A DNA stretch of 64,000 nucleotides from Pseudomonas massiliensis. Its GTDB lineage: Bacteria > Pseudomonadota > Gammaproteobacteria > Pseudomonadales > Pseudomonadaceae. The stretch spans positions 930,001 to 994,000 of the forward strand of contig NZ_CCYK01000007.1 of the NCBI RefSeq assembly GCF_000826105.1, in the 5' to 3' direction. Numbering within the stretch: position 1 is the stretch's first letter; the number at the start of each line of letters is the position of its first letter. Below the pieces are notes generated by a model. The model was not told the origin of the DNA and did no database searches. It saw only the letters and a list, made by a program, of their open reading frames with translations. Shown piece after piece: positions 1 to 16,930 of this stretch. Both the position numbers and the translations under genes were made by a program.

Positions 1-711
1 GACAAGCCGTTGAAGATCGGTATCGAAGCGGCCTACCCGCCGTTCGCCTCCAAGGCACCGGACGGCAGCATCGTGGGCTTCGACTATGACATCGGCAACG
101 CGCTGTGCGCCGAGATGAAGGTCAGGTGCGTCTGGGTCGAGCAGGAGTTCGACGGCCTGATCCCCTCGCTGAAGGTGCGCAAGATCGACGCCATTCTTTC
201 CTCGATGTCCATCACCGACGACCGCAAGAAGTCGGTGGACTTCACCAGCAAGTACTACAACACTCCGGCACGCCTGGTCATGAAGGCCGGCACCAGCGTG
301 GACGACAGCCTGGGTGGCCTGAGCGGCAAGAACATCGGCGTGCAGCGTGGCTCCATCCACGAACGCTTCGCCAATGAAGTACTCGCGCCCAAGGGTGTGA
401 ACGTCAAGCCCTACGCCTCCCAGAACGAGGTCTACCTGGACCTCGCCGCTGGCCGCCTGGATGGCACCCTGGCCGATGCCACGCTGCTGCAGGATGGTTT
501 CCTGAAAACGGACGCGGGCAAGGGCTTCGCCTTCGCCGGGCCGGCCTTCACCGACGTCAAGTACTTCGGTGACGGCGTAGGCATCGCCGTGCGCAAAGGC
601 GACAGCGCCAACCTGGAGCGGCTCAATGCGGCTATCGCTGCCATTCGTGCCAACGGTACGTACAAGCAGATCCAGGACAAGTACTTCGACTTCGATATCT
701 ACGGCAAATAG
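1..711 (+). CDS. aotJ: Arginine/ornithine ABC transporter periplasmic binding protein AotJ (5' end cut off)
   Basis: The frame is open from base 1 (visible start DKPLKIGIE) to the TAG at 709-711, so the start codon and signal peptide lie upstream of the window. The 236 visible residues match a family 3 solute-binding protein for polar amino acids: the [11 protein letters not shown] strand, the FDYDIGNAL segment, the [10 protein letters not shown] segment and the terminal [16 protein letters not shown] stretch. About 23 residues are missing compared with the usual ~259 aa, which fits loss of the signal peptide only. It captures L-arginine and L-ornithine in the periplasm and delivers them to AotQM. 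It is followed by the permease genes in the same direction, as in the known aot operon of Pseudomonas aeruginosa. Confidence 0.93.
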   Translation, partial: DKPLKIGIEAAYPPFASKAPDGSIVGFDYDIGNALCAEMKVRCVWVEQEFDGLIPSLKVRKIDAILSSMSITDDRKKSVDFTSKYYNTPARLVMKAGTSVDDSLGGLSGKNIGVQRGSIHERFANEVLAPKGVNVKPYASQNEVYLDLAAGRLDGTLADATLLQDGFLKTDAGKGFAFAGPAFTDVKYFGDGVGIAVRKGDSANLERLNAAIAAIRANGTYKQIQDKYFDFDIYGK

Positions 712-801
712 CGTCATCCCCTCCGCGAGCAGGGGCCGTGCGCGGCCCCGCTTCGTTTTTCCGCCCTGAGCGCGTGACGCTCACTCTGAAGGCTTGCGAG
801 C

Positions 802-1491
802 ATGTTGAAAGGCTACGGCGAGGTCATCCTCGAGGGGGTCGGCCTGACCCTGCAATTGGCGCTCTCGTCCATGGCGCTGGCGATCGTGCTGGGCCTGGTG
901 GGCGCTGCGTTTCGCCTCTCCCCGGTGCGGGTACTGGCATGGCTGGGTGAGCTGTATTCCACGGTGATTCGCGGCATCCCGGACCTTGTGCTGATCCTGC
1001 TGATTTTCTACGGCGGCCAGGATGTGGTGAACCGAGTGGCGCCCCTGCTGGGCTACGACGACTACATCGACCTGGACCCGCTGCTCACCGGCGTCTTCAC
1101 CTTGGGCTTCATTTTCGGTGCCTACCTGTCCGAGACCTTTCGGGGCGCCTTCATGGGTATCCCCAAAGGCCAGGCCGAGGCGGGCATGGCCTATGGCATG
1201 AGCAGCCTGCAGATCTTCTTCCGCGTGCTGGTGCCGCAGATGATCCGCCTGGCCATCCCCGGCTTCACCAACAACTGGCTGGTGCTGACCAAGGCCACCG
1301 CGCTCATTTCCGTTGTCGGTCTGCAGGACATGATGTTCAAGGCCAAACAGGCGGCCGACGCGACCCGAGAGCCCTTCACCTTCTACCTGGCCGTCGCCGG
1401 GCTCTACCTGATCATCACCAGTGTCTCGCTGCTGCTGCTCAAATGGCTCGAGCGACGTTACTCGGCGGGCGTAAGGACGGCTGAACTATGA
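802..1491 (+). CDS. aotQ: Arginine/ornithine ABC transporter permease AotQ
   Basis: This 229-residue inner-membrane permease of the HisQ type has about five hydrophobic segments and the EAA loop, seen as QAEAGMAYGMSSLQIFFRVLVPQ near the middle of the protein, which contacts the ATPase. It pairs with AotM to form the channel for arginine and ornithine. The stop overlaps the aotM start by four bases (ATGA), so the two are translationally coupled. The 90-base gap after aotJ has no strong terminator. Confidence 0.93.
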   Translation: MLKGYGEVILEGVGLTLQLALSSMALAIVLGLVGAAFRLSPVRVLAWLGELYSTVIRGIPDLVLILLIFYGGQDVVNRVAPLLGYDDYIDLDPLLTGVFTLGFIFGAYLSETFRGAFMGIPKGQAEAGMAYGMSSLQIFFRVLVPQMIRLAIPGFTNNWLVLTKATALISVVGLQDMMFKAKQAADATREPFTFYLAVAGLYLIITSVSLLLLKWLERRYSAGVRTAEL

Positions 1492-2186
1492 TTTTCGACT
1501 ACACCGTGATCCAGGCCAGTCTGCCGCTGTACCTGCAAGGGCTACTCGAAACCCTCAAGCTGCTGGCCATTTCCCTGGTTGCAGGATTGTTGGTGGCCTT
1601 CCCGCTGGCATTGATGCGGGTTTCGCGCAGACCGTGGGTCAACGCCCTGGCCTGGACATACACCTACATCATTCGCGGCACGCCCATGCTGGTGCAGTTG
1701 TTCCTGATCTACTACGGCCTGGCGCAGTTCGAGGCCGTGCGGGAAAGTGTATTCTGGCCGTGGTTGTCCAGCGCCACCTTCTGTGCCTGCCTGGCATTCG
1801 CCATTAATACCAGCGCCTATACCGCCGAAATCATCGCCGGCAGCCTGCGGGCCACGCCTCATGGCGAGATCGAGGCGGCCCGCGCCATGGGCATGTCCCG
1901 TGCCCTGATGTATCGACGCATCCTGCTGCCTTCAGCCATGCGCCGCGCGCTGCCGCAATACAGCAACGAAGTGATCATGATGCTGCAGACTACCAGCCTG
2001 GCTTCCATCGTCACCCTGATGGACATCACCGGCGCCGCCCGGGCCGTGAACGCCCAGTATTACCTGCCGTTCGAGGCCTACATCACTGCGGGGGCCATCT
2101 ACCTGGCCCTGACCTTCATCCTGGTGCGGCTGTTCAAGCTGGCCGAGCGGCGCTGGCTCGGCTACCTGGCGCCACGCAAGGGCTGA
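1488..2186 (+). CDS. aotM: Arginine/ornithine ABC transporter permease AotM
   Basis: The second inner-membrane permease subunit (232 aa), HisM type. It has the EAA loop [20 protein letters not shown] and the conserved [23 protein letters not shown] segment near residues 60-80. Its ATG lies inside the aotQ stop region, so translation is coupled. It is followed by a 52-base gap before the ATPase gene. In P. aeruginosa an extra gene, aotO, sits at this point; it is not present here. Confidence 0.93.
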   Translation: MIFDYTVIQASLPLYLQGLLETLKLLAISLVAGLLVAFPLALMRVSRRPWVNALAWTYTYIIRGTPMLVQLFLIYYGLAQFEAVRESVFWPWLSSATFCACLAFAINTSAYTAEIIAGSLRATPHGEIEAARAMGMSRALMYRRILLPSAMRRALPQYSNEVIMMLQTTSLASIVTLMDITGAARAVNAQYYLPFEAYITAGAIYLALTFILVRLFKLAERRWLGYLAPRKG

Positions 2187-2196
2187 CGCGTTCCCG

Positions 2197-2213
2197 GGCG
2201 GCGTCGCGCCGCC
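2197..2213 (+). other. GC-rich hairpin between aotM and aotP
   Basis: A perfect 7-bp inverted repeat, GGCGGCG and CGCCGCC with a 3-base loop, lies in the short aotM-aotP gap. There is no T-run, so it is not a canonical terminator. It may stabilise or process the mRNA between the permease and ATPase genes; that role is inference. Confidence 0.45.
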
Positions 2214-2238
2214 TGGCCTTATTTCAGAGACCGACTCC

Positions 2239-3003
<765 letters not shown>

Positions 3004-3058
3004 GCAGGCCAAGCTCGCCGCTCGCCCCTCGTTCGCCTTCTTTTGCGTGAGTGTCTCA

Positions 3059-4039
3059 ATGACTGCCCAGCGTATCGGTTTTCTCATCTGGCCCGGCACC
3101 AGGGCGCTGACCCTGGCACTGGCCGAGGAAGCCTTGAGTGTTGCCAGCCGGGTTCATCCCGAGGTCCTTTATGAACCGGTGTTCCTGCATGCCGAGGCCT
3201 TGAGCGTCGGGGGTTGGCAGTTGCCTGGCGAGCCCTGGGCGGGGCGGCTGGAAGGATGCCAGAAATTATTCCTGGTAGCGGACGAACCGCCGACGACCAT
3301 GCCTGCGGCCCTAGCCAGCGCGCTCAAGCAGCAGGTACGCGGCGGCTGCCTGATTGGCGGCTTGTCCGCGGGTATCTATCCCTTGGCCCAATTGGGCCTG
3401 CTCGACGGCTACCGCGCCTCGGTGCATTGGCGCTGGCAGGACGATTTCAGTGAGCGCTTTCCGAAGGTGATCGCCACCAGTCACCTGTTCGACTGTGACC
3501 GTGACCGCCTCACCGCCTGCGGTGGCTTGGCCGTGCTTGACCTCATGCTGGCGCTGCTGACCCGCGACCATGGCGCCGAGCTGGCCGGCGCGGTGTCCGA
3601 AGAGTTGGTGGTCGAGCGGATTCGCGAAGGGGCCGAGCGCCAGCGCATTCCATTGCAGAACCGGCTGGGGTCGAGCCATCCGAAGCTGACCCAGGCGGTG
3701 CTCTTGATGGAAGCCAACATCGAGGAGCCGCTGACCACGGATGAGATCGCCCAGCACGTGTGCGTCTCGCGACGACAGCTGGAACGCATCTTCAAGCAGT
3801 ACCTCAACCGGGTGCCCAGCCAGTATTACCTGGAACTGCGCCTGAACAAGGCGCGCCAGATGCTGATGCAGACGAGCAAGTCAATCATCCAGATCGGGCT
3901 GTCGTGCGGGTTTTCCTCGGGGCCGCATTTTTCCAGCGCCTATCGGAATTTCTTTGGGGCTACGCCCCGGGAAGACCGGAACCAGCGTCGCGCCGGCAGC
4001 CCTTTCGAGCTGGCGCCGGTGTCGGCTGAGCGAGGGTGA
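3059..4039 (+). CDS. argR: AraC-family arginine regulator ArgR
   Basis: A 326-residue regulator. It has an N-terminal DJ-1/PfpI-like (GATase1) sensor domain beginning MTAQRIGFLIWPGTRA and a C-terminal AraC/XylS double helix-turn-helix (TTDEIAQHVCVSRRQLERIF near residue 230, then SIIQIGLSCGFSSGPHFSSAYR). This is the Pseudomonas ArgR, unrelated to the E. coli repressor of the same name. In P. aeruginosa it activates the aot and aru operons and represses arginine synthesis in response to arginine. The frame is open far upstream inside aotP, but the ATG at 3059 gives the family's normal N-terminus. A GTG lies four codons earlier. Half-sites fitting its consensus are found upstream of aruC. Confidence 0.95.
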   Translation: MTAQRIGFLIWPGTRALTLALAEEALSVASRVHPEVLYEPVFLHAEALSVGGWQLPGEPWAGRLEGCQKLFLVADEPPTTMPAALASALKQQVRGGCLIGGLSAGIYPLAQLGLLDGYRASVHWRWQDDFSERFPKVIATSHLFDCDRDRLTACGGLAVLDLMLALLTRDHGAELAGAVSEELVVERIREGAERQRIPLQNRLGSSHPKLTQAVLLMEANIEEPLTTDEIAQHVCVSRRQLERIFKQYLNRVPSQYYLELRLNKARQMLMQTSKSIIQIGLSCGFSSGPHFSSAYRNFFGATPREDRNQRRAGSPFELAPVSAERG

Positions 4040-4062
4040 GCTCGGGCCGGTACTAGCGAGAC

Positions 4063-4322
4063 TTGCACAAATGGCACAGGCGCCGCGGAATGCGCCTCGG
4101 CTCGGCCGAGTGGAGGCATGGCGAAGCTGGGCGCCCGCCAGGGAAGGCGGGCGAGCGGCGCCAGGGCAGGGATGCCCTGTCGACGCGTCCCAAGCCCGAG
4201 CCATGCCGGAAGGAGGGAACCCCCGCCTTGGCGGGGGCCGAACGAACAGCGCGAATGGTTTCCCCCCTTTGCCGAAACAAAGGGGGTCGCCGTAAAGGCG
4301 AAACCTTACTTGAGGCGCATGC
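4063..4322. repeat. Hairpin-dense intergenic element downstream of argR
   Basis: The 597-base gap between argR and aruC has no convincing gene. Its first half is a chain of GC-rich inverted repeats: GCCCGCC/GGCGGGC around 4133-4152, CCCCCGCC-TT-GGCGGGGG around 4221-4238 and CCCCCTTTG/CAAAGGGGG around 4264-4288, followed by GTCGCCGTAAAGGCGAAAC. The texture resembles dispersed intergenic repeats that I recall from pseudomonads and other gammaproteobacteria. Part of it may terminate the argR transcript. Several short frames cross it, but none has a good start or protein-like composition. Confidence 0.5.
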
Positions 4323-4491
4323 GCAATCGGGATTTACTCTTCATCACCGCCCCCGCCCCCCTGATGTCCAAAAACCGGGAAGCTGGCAAAGTCTGATCAG
4401 CCAACCGTTGATTCGCTTTGACCTACAGATTGCTACTTCACTGGCCCCCTCGGTTTGACCTCCTTTAAACTTACGCCTTTGTGACCCTATA

Positions 4492-5857
<1,366 letters not shown>

Positions 5858-5954
5858 CTGGCCGTGCCTGACTGGCCGGTGAGGCCGGCTGGTCGCAGTG
5901 ACTGGCGGGGTGCCTGGCGCCCCGCTTCTTCTTTCTGATTCAAGGAGTGGCACC

Positions 5955-6971
5955 ATGCTCGTGATGCGCCCGGCGCAAATGGCTGACCTGGACGAGGTGC
6001 AACGGCTCGCCGCGGACAGCCCCATCGGTGTCACGTCCCTTCCCGACGATCTCGAGCGCCTGCGCGACAAGATCGTGGCGTCCGAGGCCTCCTTCGCCGC
6101 CGAGGTGAGCTTCAACGGCGAAGAAAGCTATTTCTTCGTGCTGGAAGACACCGCCCAAGGGCGGCTCGTCGGTTGCTCGGCCATCGTGGCGTCGGCCGGC
6201 TATTCGGAGCCGTTCTATAGCTTTCGCAACGAGACCTTCGTTCATGCCTCCCGTGAACTGAAGATCCACAACAAGATCCATGTACTCTCCCAGTGCCACG
6301 ACCTGACCGGTAACAGCCTGCTGACCAGTTTCTATGTCTTGCCAGAGCTGGTCAGCACGCCCTGGGCTGAGCTCAATTCCCGGGCCAGGCTGCTGTTCAT
6401 GGCCAACCATCCCGAGCGTTTCGCCGACTCGGTGGTGACCGAAATCGTCGGATACAGCGACGAGGCAGGGGATTCCCCGTTCTGGGACGCGATCGGGCGT
6501 AACTTCTTCGATATCAACTACGCGGCGGCCGAGCGGCTTTGTGGGTTGAAAAGCCGGACCTTCCTGGCCGAGCTGATGCCCCATTACCCCATTTATGTTC
6601 CGCTGTTGCCGGATGCCGCCCAGGAAGCCATGGGCCAAGTACATCCCAGGGCACAGATCACCTTCGACATCCTGATGCGCGAAGGCTTTGAAACCGAACA
6701 TTACATCGACATCTTCGACGGCGGGCCGACCCTGCATGCCCGGGTCGCCAATATCCGTTCGATCGCCACTAGCCGGGTGGTGCCGGTGCGAATCGAGGAA
6801 ACCGGCAAGGGCGGGCGGCCGTACCTGGTCGCCAATTGTCAGTTGCAGGACTACCGCGCTGCCCTGCTGGAGCTGGACTGGGCACCCGGCAAGCCGGTGG
6901 GCTTGCCCGCCGCGGTGGCCGAGCGCCTGGGTGTCGGTGAAGGCGCCAGCGTGCGCCTGGTGGCGGTGTAA
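5955..6971 (+). CDS. aruF: Arginine/ornithine N-succinyltransferase alpha subunit AruF
   Basis: A 338-residue subunit of arginine N2-succinyltransferase, which transfers succinyl from succinyl-CoA to arginine, the first committed step of the pathway. The N-terminus MLVMRPAQMADLDEVQRL and the conserved HDLTGNSLLTSFYV, SPFWDAIGRNFF and QVHPRAQITFDILMREGF stretches are characteristic. The open frame extends upstream, but the ATG at 5955 has an AAGGAG site nine bases before it and gives the usual length. AruF forms a hetero-oligomer with AruG, its paralogue encoded 74 bases downstream. Confidence 0.95.
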   Translation: MLVMRPAQMADLDEVQRLAADSPIGVTSLPDDLERLRDKIVASEASFAAEVSFNGEESYFFVLEDTAQGRLVGCSAIVASAGYSEPFYSFRNETFVHASRELKIHNKIHVLSQCHDLTGNSLLTSFYVLPELVSTPWAELNSRARLLFMANHPERFADSVVTEIVGYSDEAGDSPFWDAIGRNFFDINYAAAERLCGLKSRTFLAELMPHYPIYVPLLPDAAQEAMGQVHPRAQITFDILMREGFETEHYIDIFDGGPTLHARVANIRSIATSRVVPVRIEETGKGGRPYLVANCQLQDYRAALLELDWAPGKPVGLPAAVAERLGVGEGASVRLVAV

Positions 6972-7045
6972 CAGCAAGGTGCACCGCCTGGCGCTGGCCA
7001 GGCGGACGATCGCGGCCCCTCAGCTGGGCCGCCCGAGGAGAAAGC

Positions 7046-9537
<2,492 letters not shown>

Positions 9538-9559
9538 CGAATTTGCTGGAGCCGAGCCG

Positions 9560-10906
9560 ATGAAAGCGTTTGAAGTCAATTTCGACGGGCTGGTGGGCCC
9601 GACCCACAACTACGGTGGCCTGTCCTACGGCAACGTTGCTTCCCAGAGCAACAGCCAGGCGCAGTCCAACCCCAAGGAAGCCGCGCGCCAAGGGCTGGCC
9701 AAGATGAAGGCGCTGTCCGACCTGGGCTTCGTGCAGGGGGTGCTCGCTCCCCAGGAGCGCCCGGACATCGCTGGCCTGCGCCGCCTGGGCTTCGGCGGTA
9801 CCGATGCGCAGGTCATCGCCAGCGCGGCGCGCGATGCGATGCCCATCCTCGCAGCCAGTTGCTCGGCCTCGAGCATGTGGGTGGCCAACGCCGCCACGGT
9901 CAGCCCGAGCGCCGATACCGCGGACAGGCGCGTGCATTTCACCGCGGCCAACCTTAACTGCAAGTACCACCGCAGTATCGAGCACCCCACCACCAGCCGG
10001 GTGCTGGCGGCCATGTTCGCCGACAGCACGCATTTCGCGCACCATGCGGCACTGCCGGCGGTGGCGCAGTTCGGCGACGAGGGTGCGGCCAACCATACTC
10101 GCCTGTGCCGCGCCTATGGCGAGCCGGGCGTTGAGTTCTTCGTTTACGGCCGCGCCGCGTTCGACAGCCGCCGCCCGGCGCCCCAGCGCTATCCTGCCCG
10201 GCAGACCTTGGAGGCGTCCCAGGCCGTGGCTCGCCTGCATGGGCTGAGCGAGGCCGGCACGGTGTTCGCCCAGCAGAACCCGGCGGTGATCGACCAGGGC
10301 GTGTTCCACAACGATGTGATCGCTGTGGGCAACGGCGAGGTGCTGTTTCATCATCAGGACGCATTTCTCGATACCGACCAGGTACTTGGCGAACTTGATG
10401 CCAAGCTCGCCGCCCGCGGCGGCCGATTCCAGGCCATCGCTGTGCCGAGGGATCAGGTCAGTGTGGAGGACGCCGTGCGTTCTTACCTGTTCAACAGCCA
10501 GCTGCTGACCCGACCGGACGGTCGCATGGTGTTGGTAGTGCCTGAGGAATGTCGTGGCAATCCACGGGTGTGGGCTTACCTCGATGGCCTGCTTGGCAGC
10601 GACGGCCCGATCACCGAGGTGCGGGTATTCGATCTCAAGCAGAGCATGCGCAACGGTGGCGGGCCGGCGTGTCTGCGCTTGCGCGTGGCGCTGAACGAAC
10701 AAGAACTGGCAGCCGTGAACCAAGGGGTTATCATGACCGACGCCTTGTATGGGCAGCTGCTTGAGTGGGTAGACCGTCACTATCGGGATCGCCTTGGCGA
10801 GGCCGACCTGGCCGACCCGCAACTGCTGCTGGAATGTCGTACGGCGCTGGATGAACTGACCGGCCTGTTGCGGCTCGGCTCGGTTTATCCCTTCCAACTC
10901 AATTGA
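9560..10906 (+). CDS. aruB: N-succinylarginine dihydrolase AruB (AstB)
   Basis: A 448-residue member of the amidinotransferase-fold (AstB) family. It hydrolyses N2-succinylarginine to succinylornithine, two ammonia and CO2, the second step of the pathway. Visible hallmarks are [20 protein letters not shown] at the start, [22 protein letters not shown] in the middle (with the conserved histidines) and [14 protein letters not shown] carrying the catalytic cysteine near the C-terminus. Length is typical. The start follows a GGAG site 23 bases after aruD. Confidence 0.95.
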   Translation: MKAFEVNFDGLVGPTHNYGGLSYGNVASQSNSQAQSNPKEAARQGLAKMKALSDLGFVQGVLAPQERPDIAGLRRLGFGGTDAQVIASAARDAMPILAASCSASSMWVANAATVSPSADTADRRVHFTAANLNCKYHRSIEHPTTSRVLAAMFADSTHFAHHAALPAVAQFGDEGAANHTRLCRAYGEPGVEFFVYGRAAFDSRRPAPQRYPARQTLEASQAVARLHGLSEAGTVFAQQNPAVIDQGVFHNDVIAVGNGEVLFHHQDAFLDTDQVLGELDAKLAARGGRFQAIAVPRDQVSVEDAVRSYLFNSQLLTRPDGRMVLVVPEECRGNPRVWAYLDGLLGSDGPITEVRVFDLKQSMRNGGGPACLRLRVALNEQELAAVNQGVIMTDALYGQLLEWVDRHYRDRLGEADLADPQLLLECRTALDELTGLLRLGSVYPFQLN

Positions 10907-10920
10907 CCGGGAATACCACT

Positions 10921-11214
10921 ATGTCCGATGTGCTGCGGCTGATTCTTGAAGATGACGACGGTACCCAGCTGGAAACCGCCTGTACCCGCCTGGCGGTGGT
11001 CTGGCAAGGTAAGGAGATCTGGATTCAGCAGGGCGGCAACGATCAGTTGCTCATTGGCGTGGATGTAGAAGATGGCGACACCGAGTACGCCAACCTGCTG
11101 CTGCGCCCCATGGCCACCAACCTGGTCAGCCTGCAGCTGGAGATGGAGCCGGCGGAGCAGGGTGATGACGAGGCAGGTCATGTCCATGGCCCCGATTGCG
11201 GCCATCATCACTGA
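10921..11214 (+). CDS. Small acidic protein with His-rich tail, within the aru operon
   Basis: A 97-residue conserved hypothetical protein that begins MSDVLRLILEDDDG and ends GHVHGPDCGHHH. The ATG at 10921 is preferred over an in-frame TTG at 10903 because it leaves aruB intact. A similar ORF sits between aruB and aruE in P. aeruginosa, so the position is conserved in the genus. The acidic body and the terminal Cys/His cluster could bind a metal ion. I do not recognise a domain or enzymatic motif, and the function is unknown. It is spaced 14 bases from aruB and 21 from aruE, clearly within the operon. Confidence 0.85.
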   Translation: MSDVLRLILEDDDGTQLETACTRLAVVWQGKEIWIQQGGNDQLLIGVDVEDGDTEYANLLLRPMATNLVSLQLEMEPAEQGDDEAGHVHGPDCGHHH

Positions 11215-11235
11215 TCTCGGCGAGGAACCTGGCCC

Positions 11236-12243
11236 ATGCTGTCGCTTGGCAAACTGCTTGAACTGACCCTCGCCGACCGGGAGCCGGCACAGAAGATCCA
11301 GATGACCACCGGGGGCACCTGCTTGCGCTGGCTGGCCCCGGGCGCGCTGGAAGTGCAGCCACCCGACGAGCGCGACAGCGGCCTGGATCTGCTCCTTTCC
11401 GCGGGCGTCCATGGCAATGAAACCGCCCCGATCGAGCTGCTCGACGAACTGATCCATGCCATTGCCCGGGGCGAACTGCAGCCCCGGGCCCGGTTGCTGT
11501 TCCTGTTCGGCAATCCCGAGGCGATCCGCCGTGGAGAGCGCTACATCGAGCAGGACATCAACCGTCTCTTCAATGGCCGTCACGAGGCCTCCAGCGGTTT
11601 CGAGGCCATGCGCGCGTTCGAACTGGAGCGCCTGGCGGCGGGTTTCTTCAGCCGAGCAGGGCGGCAGCGCCTGCACTACGACCTGCATACCGCGATCCGT
11701 GGTTCGGAAATCGAGCAGTTCGCGCTCTATCCGTGGAAAGAGGGCAGGGCGCACTCCCGCCGGGAGTTGGCCCGGCTGCGCCAGGCCGGCATGCAGGCCG
11801 TGTTGCTGCAGAACCGTCCGGCCATTACCTTCAGCGCCTATTCCTACGAGCGGCTCGGCGCCGAAGCCTTCACCCTGGAGCTGGGCAAGGCTCGGCCTTT
11901 CGGCCAGAACGCCGAAGTCGACCTGTCCCGTCTGGATCGATGCCTGCGCGGGCTGATCGAAGGGCAGGGCGGTGAGCTCGATGGAGCGGACCTACAAGGG
12001 CTTGAACTGTTCAGCGTGTCCCGTGAGGTCATCAAGGCCAGCGATGCCTTCGCCTTGCACCTGGATGCCGATGTGAAAAACTTCTCGCCGTTGCCACCCG
12101 GGTATCTGCTGGCCGAGGACGAGCATAGTCGCTGGGTGGTGGAGGAGCAGGACGCGCGGATCATCTTTCCCAACCCCAAGGTCAGGAACGGCCTGCGTGC
12201 CGGTATCCTGATCGTGCCGTACCGGGGGCAACCCCTGGCCTGA
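11236..12243 (+). CDS. aruE: Succinylglutamate desuccinylase AruE (AstE)
   Basis: A 335-residue zinc carboxypeptidase-like enzyme of the AstE/AspA family. It carries the zinc ligands in GVHGNETAP and the later DLHTAIR histidine, with the conserved [10 protein letters not shown] segment between. It removes succinate from succinylglutamate to release glutamate, the last step of the pathway. It is the last gene of the aru operon and is followed by a strong inverted repeat. Another member of this family, AotO, normally encoded in the aot operon, is absent here. Confidence 0.94.
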   Translation: MLSLGKLLELTLADREPAQKIQMTTGGTCLRWLAPGALEVQPPDERDSGLDLLLSAGVHGNETAPIELLDELIHAIARGELQPRARLLFLFGNPEAIRRGERYIEQDINRLFNGRHEASSGFEAMRAFELERLAAGFFSRAGRQRLHYDLHTAIRGSEIEQFALYPWKEGRAHSRRELARLRQAGMQAVLLQNRPAITFSAYSYERLGAEAFTLELGKARPFGQNAEVDLSRLDRCLRGLIEGQGGELDGADLQGLELFSVSREVIKASDAFALHLDADVKNFSPLPPGYLLAEDEHSRWVVEEQDARIIFPNPKVRNGLRAGILIVPYRGQPLA

Positions 12244-12250
12244 ATGCGAC

Positions 12251-12287
12251 CGTGGAGCCCCGGGTCAGCGAGGCTCGGGGCTCCACG
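12251..12287. terminator. Stem-loop between aruE and the convergent lumazine synthase gene
   Basis: A perfect 12-bp inverted repeat (CGTGGAGCCCCG and its complement) with a 13-base loop lies between two converging genes, starting 8 bases after the aruE stop. There is no T-run on either side, so it may act as a bidirectional, Rho-assisted or 3'-end protecting structure. Confidence 0.6.
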
Positions 12288-12296
12288 GCTCGATGG

Positions 12297-12973
<677 letters not shown>

Positions 12974-13081
12974 TTACCGTGCTAGCACGGCGCCGCATTA
13001 TTAGCACAGATGGTCGCAGGCGGGAATCCTGGCCCATGCCTCGTGCTAGATTTGGGCGTCCGACGTTCGAGGAATCGCCCG

Positions 13082-14107
13082 ATGACGCCCATCGACCTGC
13101 GCAGCGACACCGTAACCCGCCCCACGCCCGGCATGCTTGCCGCCATGATGCGTGCCGACACCGGCGACGACGTCTATGGCGAGGACCCCACCGTACGCCA
13201 GCTGGAAGCGCGACTGGCCGACGAGCTTGGCCTGCAGGCGGGGCTGTTCGTACCCAGCGGTACCATGAGCAATCTGCTCGGCCTGATGGCTCACTGCGAG
13301 CGCGGCGACGAGTACATCGTGGGGCAGCAGGCCCATACCTATAAGTATGAGGGCGGCGGAGCCGCGGTGCTCGGGTCGATCCAGCCCCAGCCCTTGGAGC
13401 ACCAGCCCGACGGTTCCCTGGATCTTGCCCAGGTCGCCGCGGCCATCAAGCCGAAGGATTTCCATTTCGCCCGCACCCGCCTCTTGGCCCTGGAAAACAC
13501 CATGCAAGGCAAGGTGCTGCCCTTGGGCTACCTGGCGGCGGCCCGTGCCCTTTGCGACGAGCGCGGGCTGGGCCTACACCTGGACGGCGCGCGCCTGTAC
13601 AACGCCGCGGTGGCGCTCGGTGTCGCCCCCGGGGCGATCAGCGCTCACTTCGACTCGGTGTCGGTCTGCCTGTCCAAGGGGCTGGGCGCACCCGTGGGGT
13701 CAGTGCTCTGCGGCAGCCAGCCGTTCATCGACAAGGCCCGGCGTTGGCGCAAGGTGGTAGGCGGCGGGATGCGCCAAGCCGGCATTCTGGCGGCCGCGGG
13801 CCTCTACGCTCTGGATCATCAGGTAGCCCGCCTGGCTGAAGACCATGGCAATGCCGAGCGCCTGGCCGCCGGGTTGCAGGCTCTCGGTTATGCAGTAGAG
13901 CCGGTGCAGACGAACATGGTCTACCTGAACCTTGGTGGGCGCGCCGCCGACCTGGCGCGTCATGCCAAGGGGGAAGGGGTCTGGCTGACCGCCAATCCGC
14001 GCCTGCGCCTGGTTACCCACCTGGATGTCAGCCCGACCCAGATCGAGCGGGTGATCGAGGTGTTCGCTCGCTTCCCGGGCCGCAGCGCCCTGGAATCGTC
14101 CAATTGA
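13082..14107 (+). CDS. ltaE: Low-specificity L-threonine aldolase
   Basis: A 341-residue PLP fold-type I enzyme beginning [20 protein letters not shown], the classic start of threonine aldolases. The [16 protein letters not shown] segment, the histidine in [13 protein letters not shown] and the PLP lysine in [14 protein letters not shown] are intact. It cleaves L-threonine and L-allo-threonine to glycine and acetaldehyde. The ATG at 13082 follows GAGGAA; the frame is open upstream into the divergent promoter region. It is divergent from the riboswitch-controlled ribH. Confidence 0.92.
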   Translation: MTPIDLRSDTVTRPTPGMLAAMMRADTGDDVYGEDPTVRQLEARLADELGLQAGLFVPSGTMSNLLGLMAHCERGDEYIVGQQAHTYKYEGGGAAVLGSIQPQPLEHQPDGSLDLAQVAAAIKPKDFHFARTRLLALENTMQGKVLPLGYLAAARALCDERGLGLHLDGARLYNAAVALGVAPGAISAHFDSVSVCLSKGLGAPVGSVLCGSQPFIDKARRWRKVVGGGMRQAGILAAAGLYALDHQVARLAEDHGNAERLAAGLQALGYAVEPVQTNMVYLNLGGRAADLARHAKGEGVWLTANPRLRLVTHLDVSPTQIERVIEVFARFPGRSALESSN

Positions 14108-14129
14108 TGGACTCAATCGTACAAACACA

Positions 14130-14158
14130 CTGTACCCACGCGGCAGGGCCGATATAAT
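14130..14158 (+). promoter_or_regulatory. Probable sigma-70 promoter of alaS
   Basis: A perfect TATAAT lies at 14153-14158, with a weak -35 candidate CTGTAC at 14130-14135 (17-base spacer). It lies about 65 bases before the alaS start codon in the only gap between ltaE and alaS. Confidence 0.55.
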
Positions 14159-14222
14159 GCGGCCCTTTGCCGTCGATTCGACGCAAGCTTAGCCCCTGGC
14201 CGCTGTCTCCGTGGAAGAACCT

Positions 14223-16847
<2,625 letters not shown>

Positions 16848-16857
16848 GGCCGCCGGG

Positions 16858-16879
16858 CGCCACGGTTCGTGCCGTGGCG
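16858..16879 (+). terminator. Hairpin after alaS (no T-run)
   Basis: A perfect 8-bp inverted repeat, CGCCACGG and CCGTGGCG with a 6-base loop, starts 11 bases after alaS and precedes lysC. The lack of a T-tract makes it a weak terminator or attenuator at most. Confidence 0.4.
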
Positions 16880-16930
16880 TGGCGGGGGGACGATTAATGG
16901 GGGCCCTGTTGGGCTTGAGGCGGCGTTGAA

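Noticed and set aside
4063..4458. Short plus-strand frames in the argR-aruC gap
   Set aside because: They run through hairpins and the ArgR/promoter region, lack ribosome sites and have unnatural composition.
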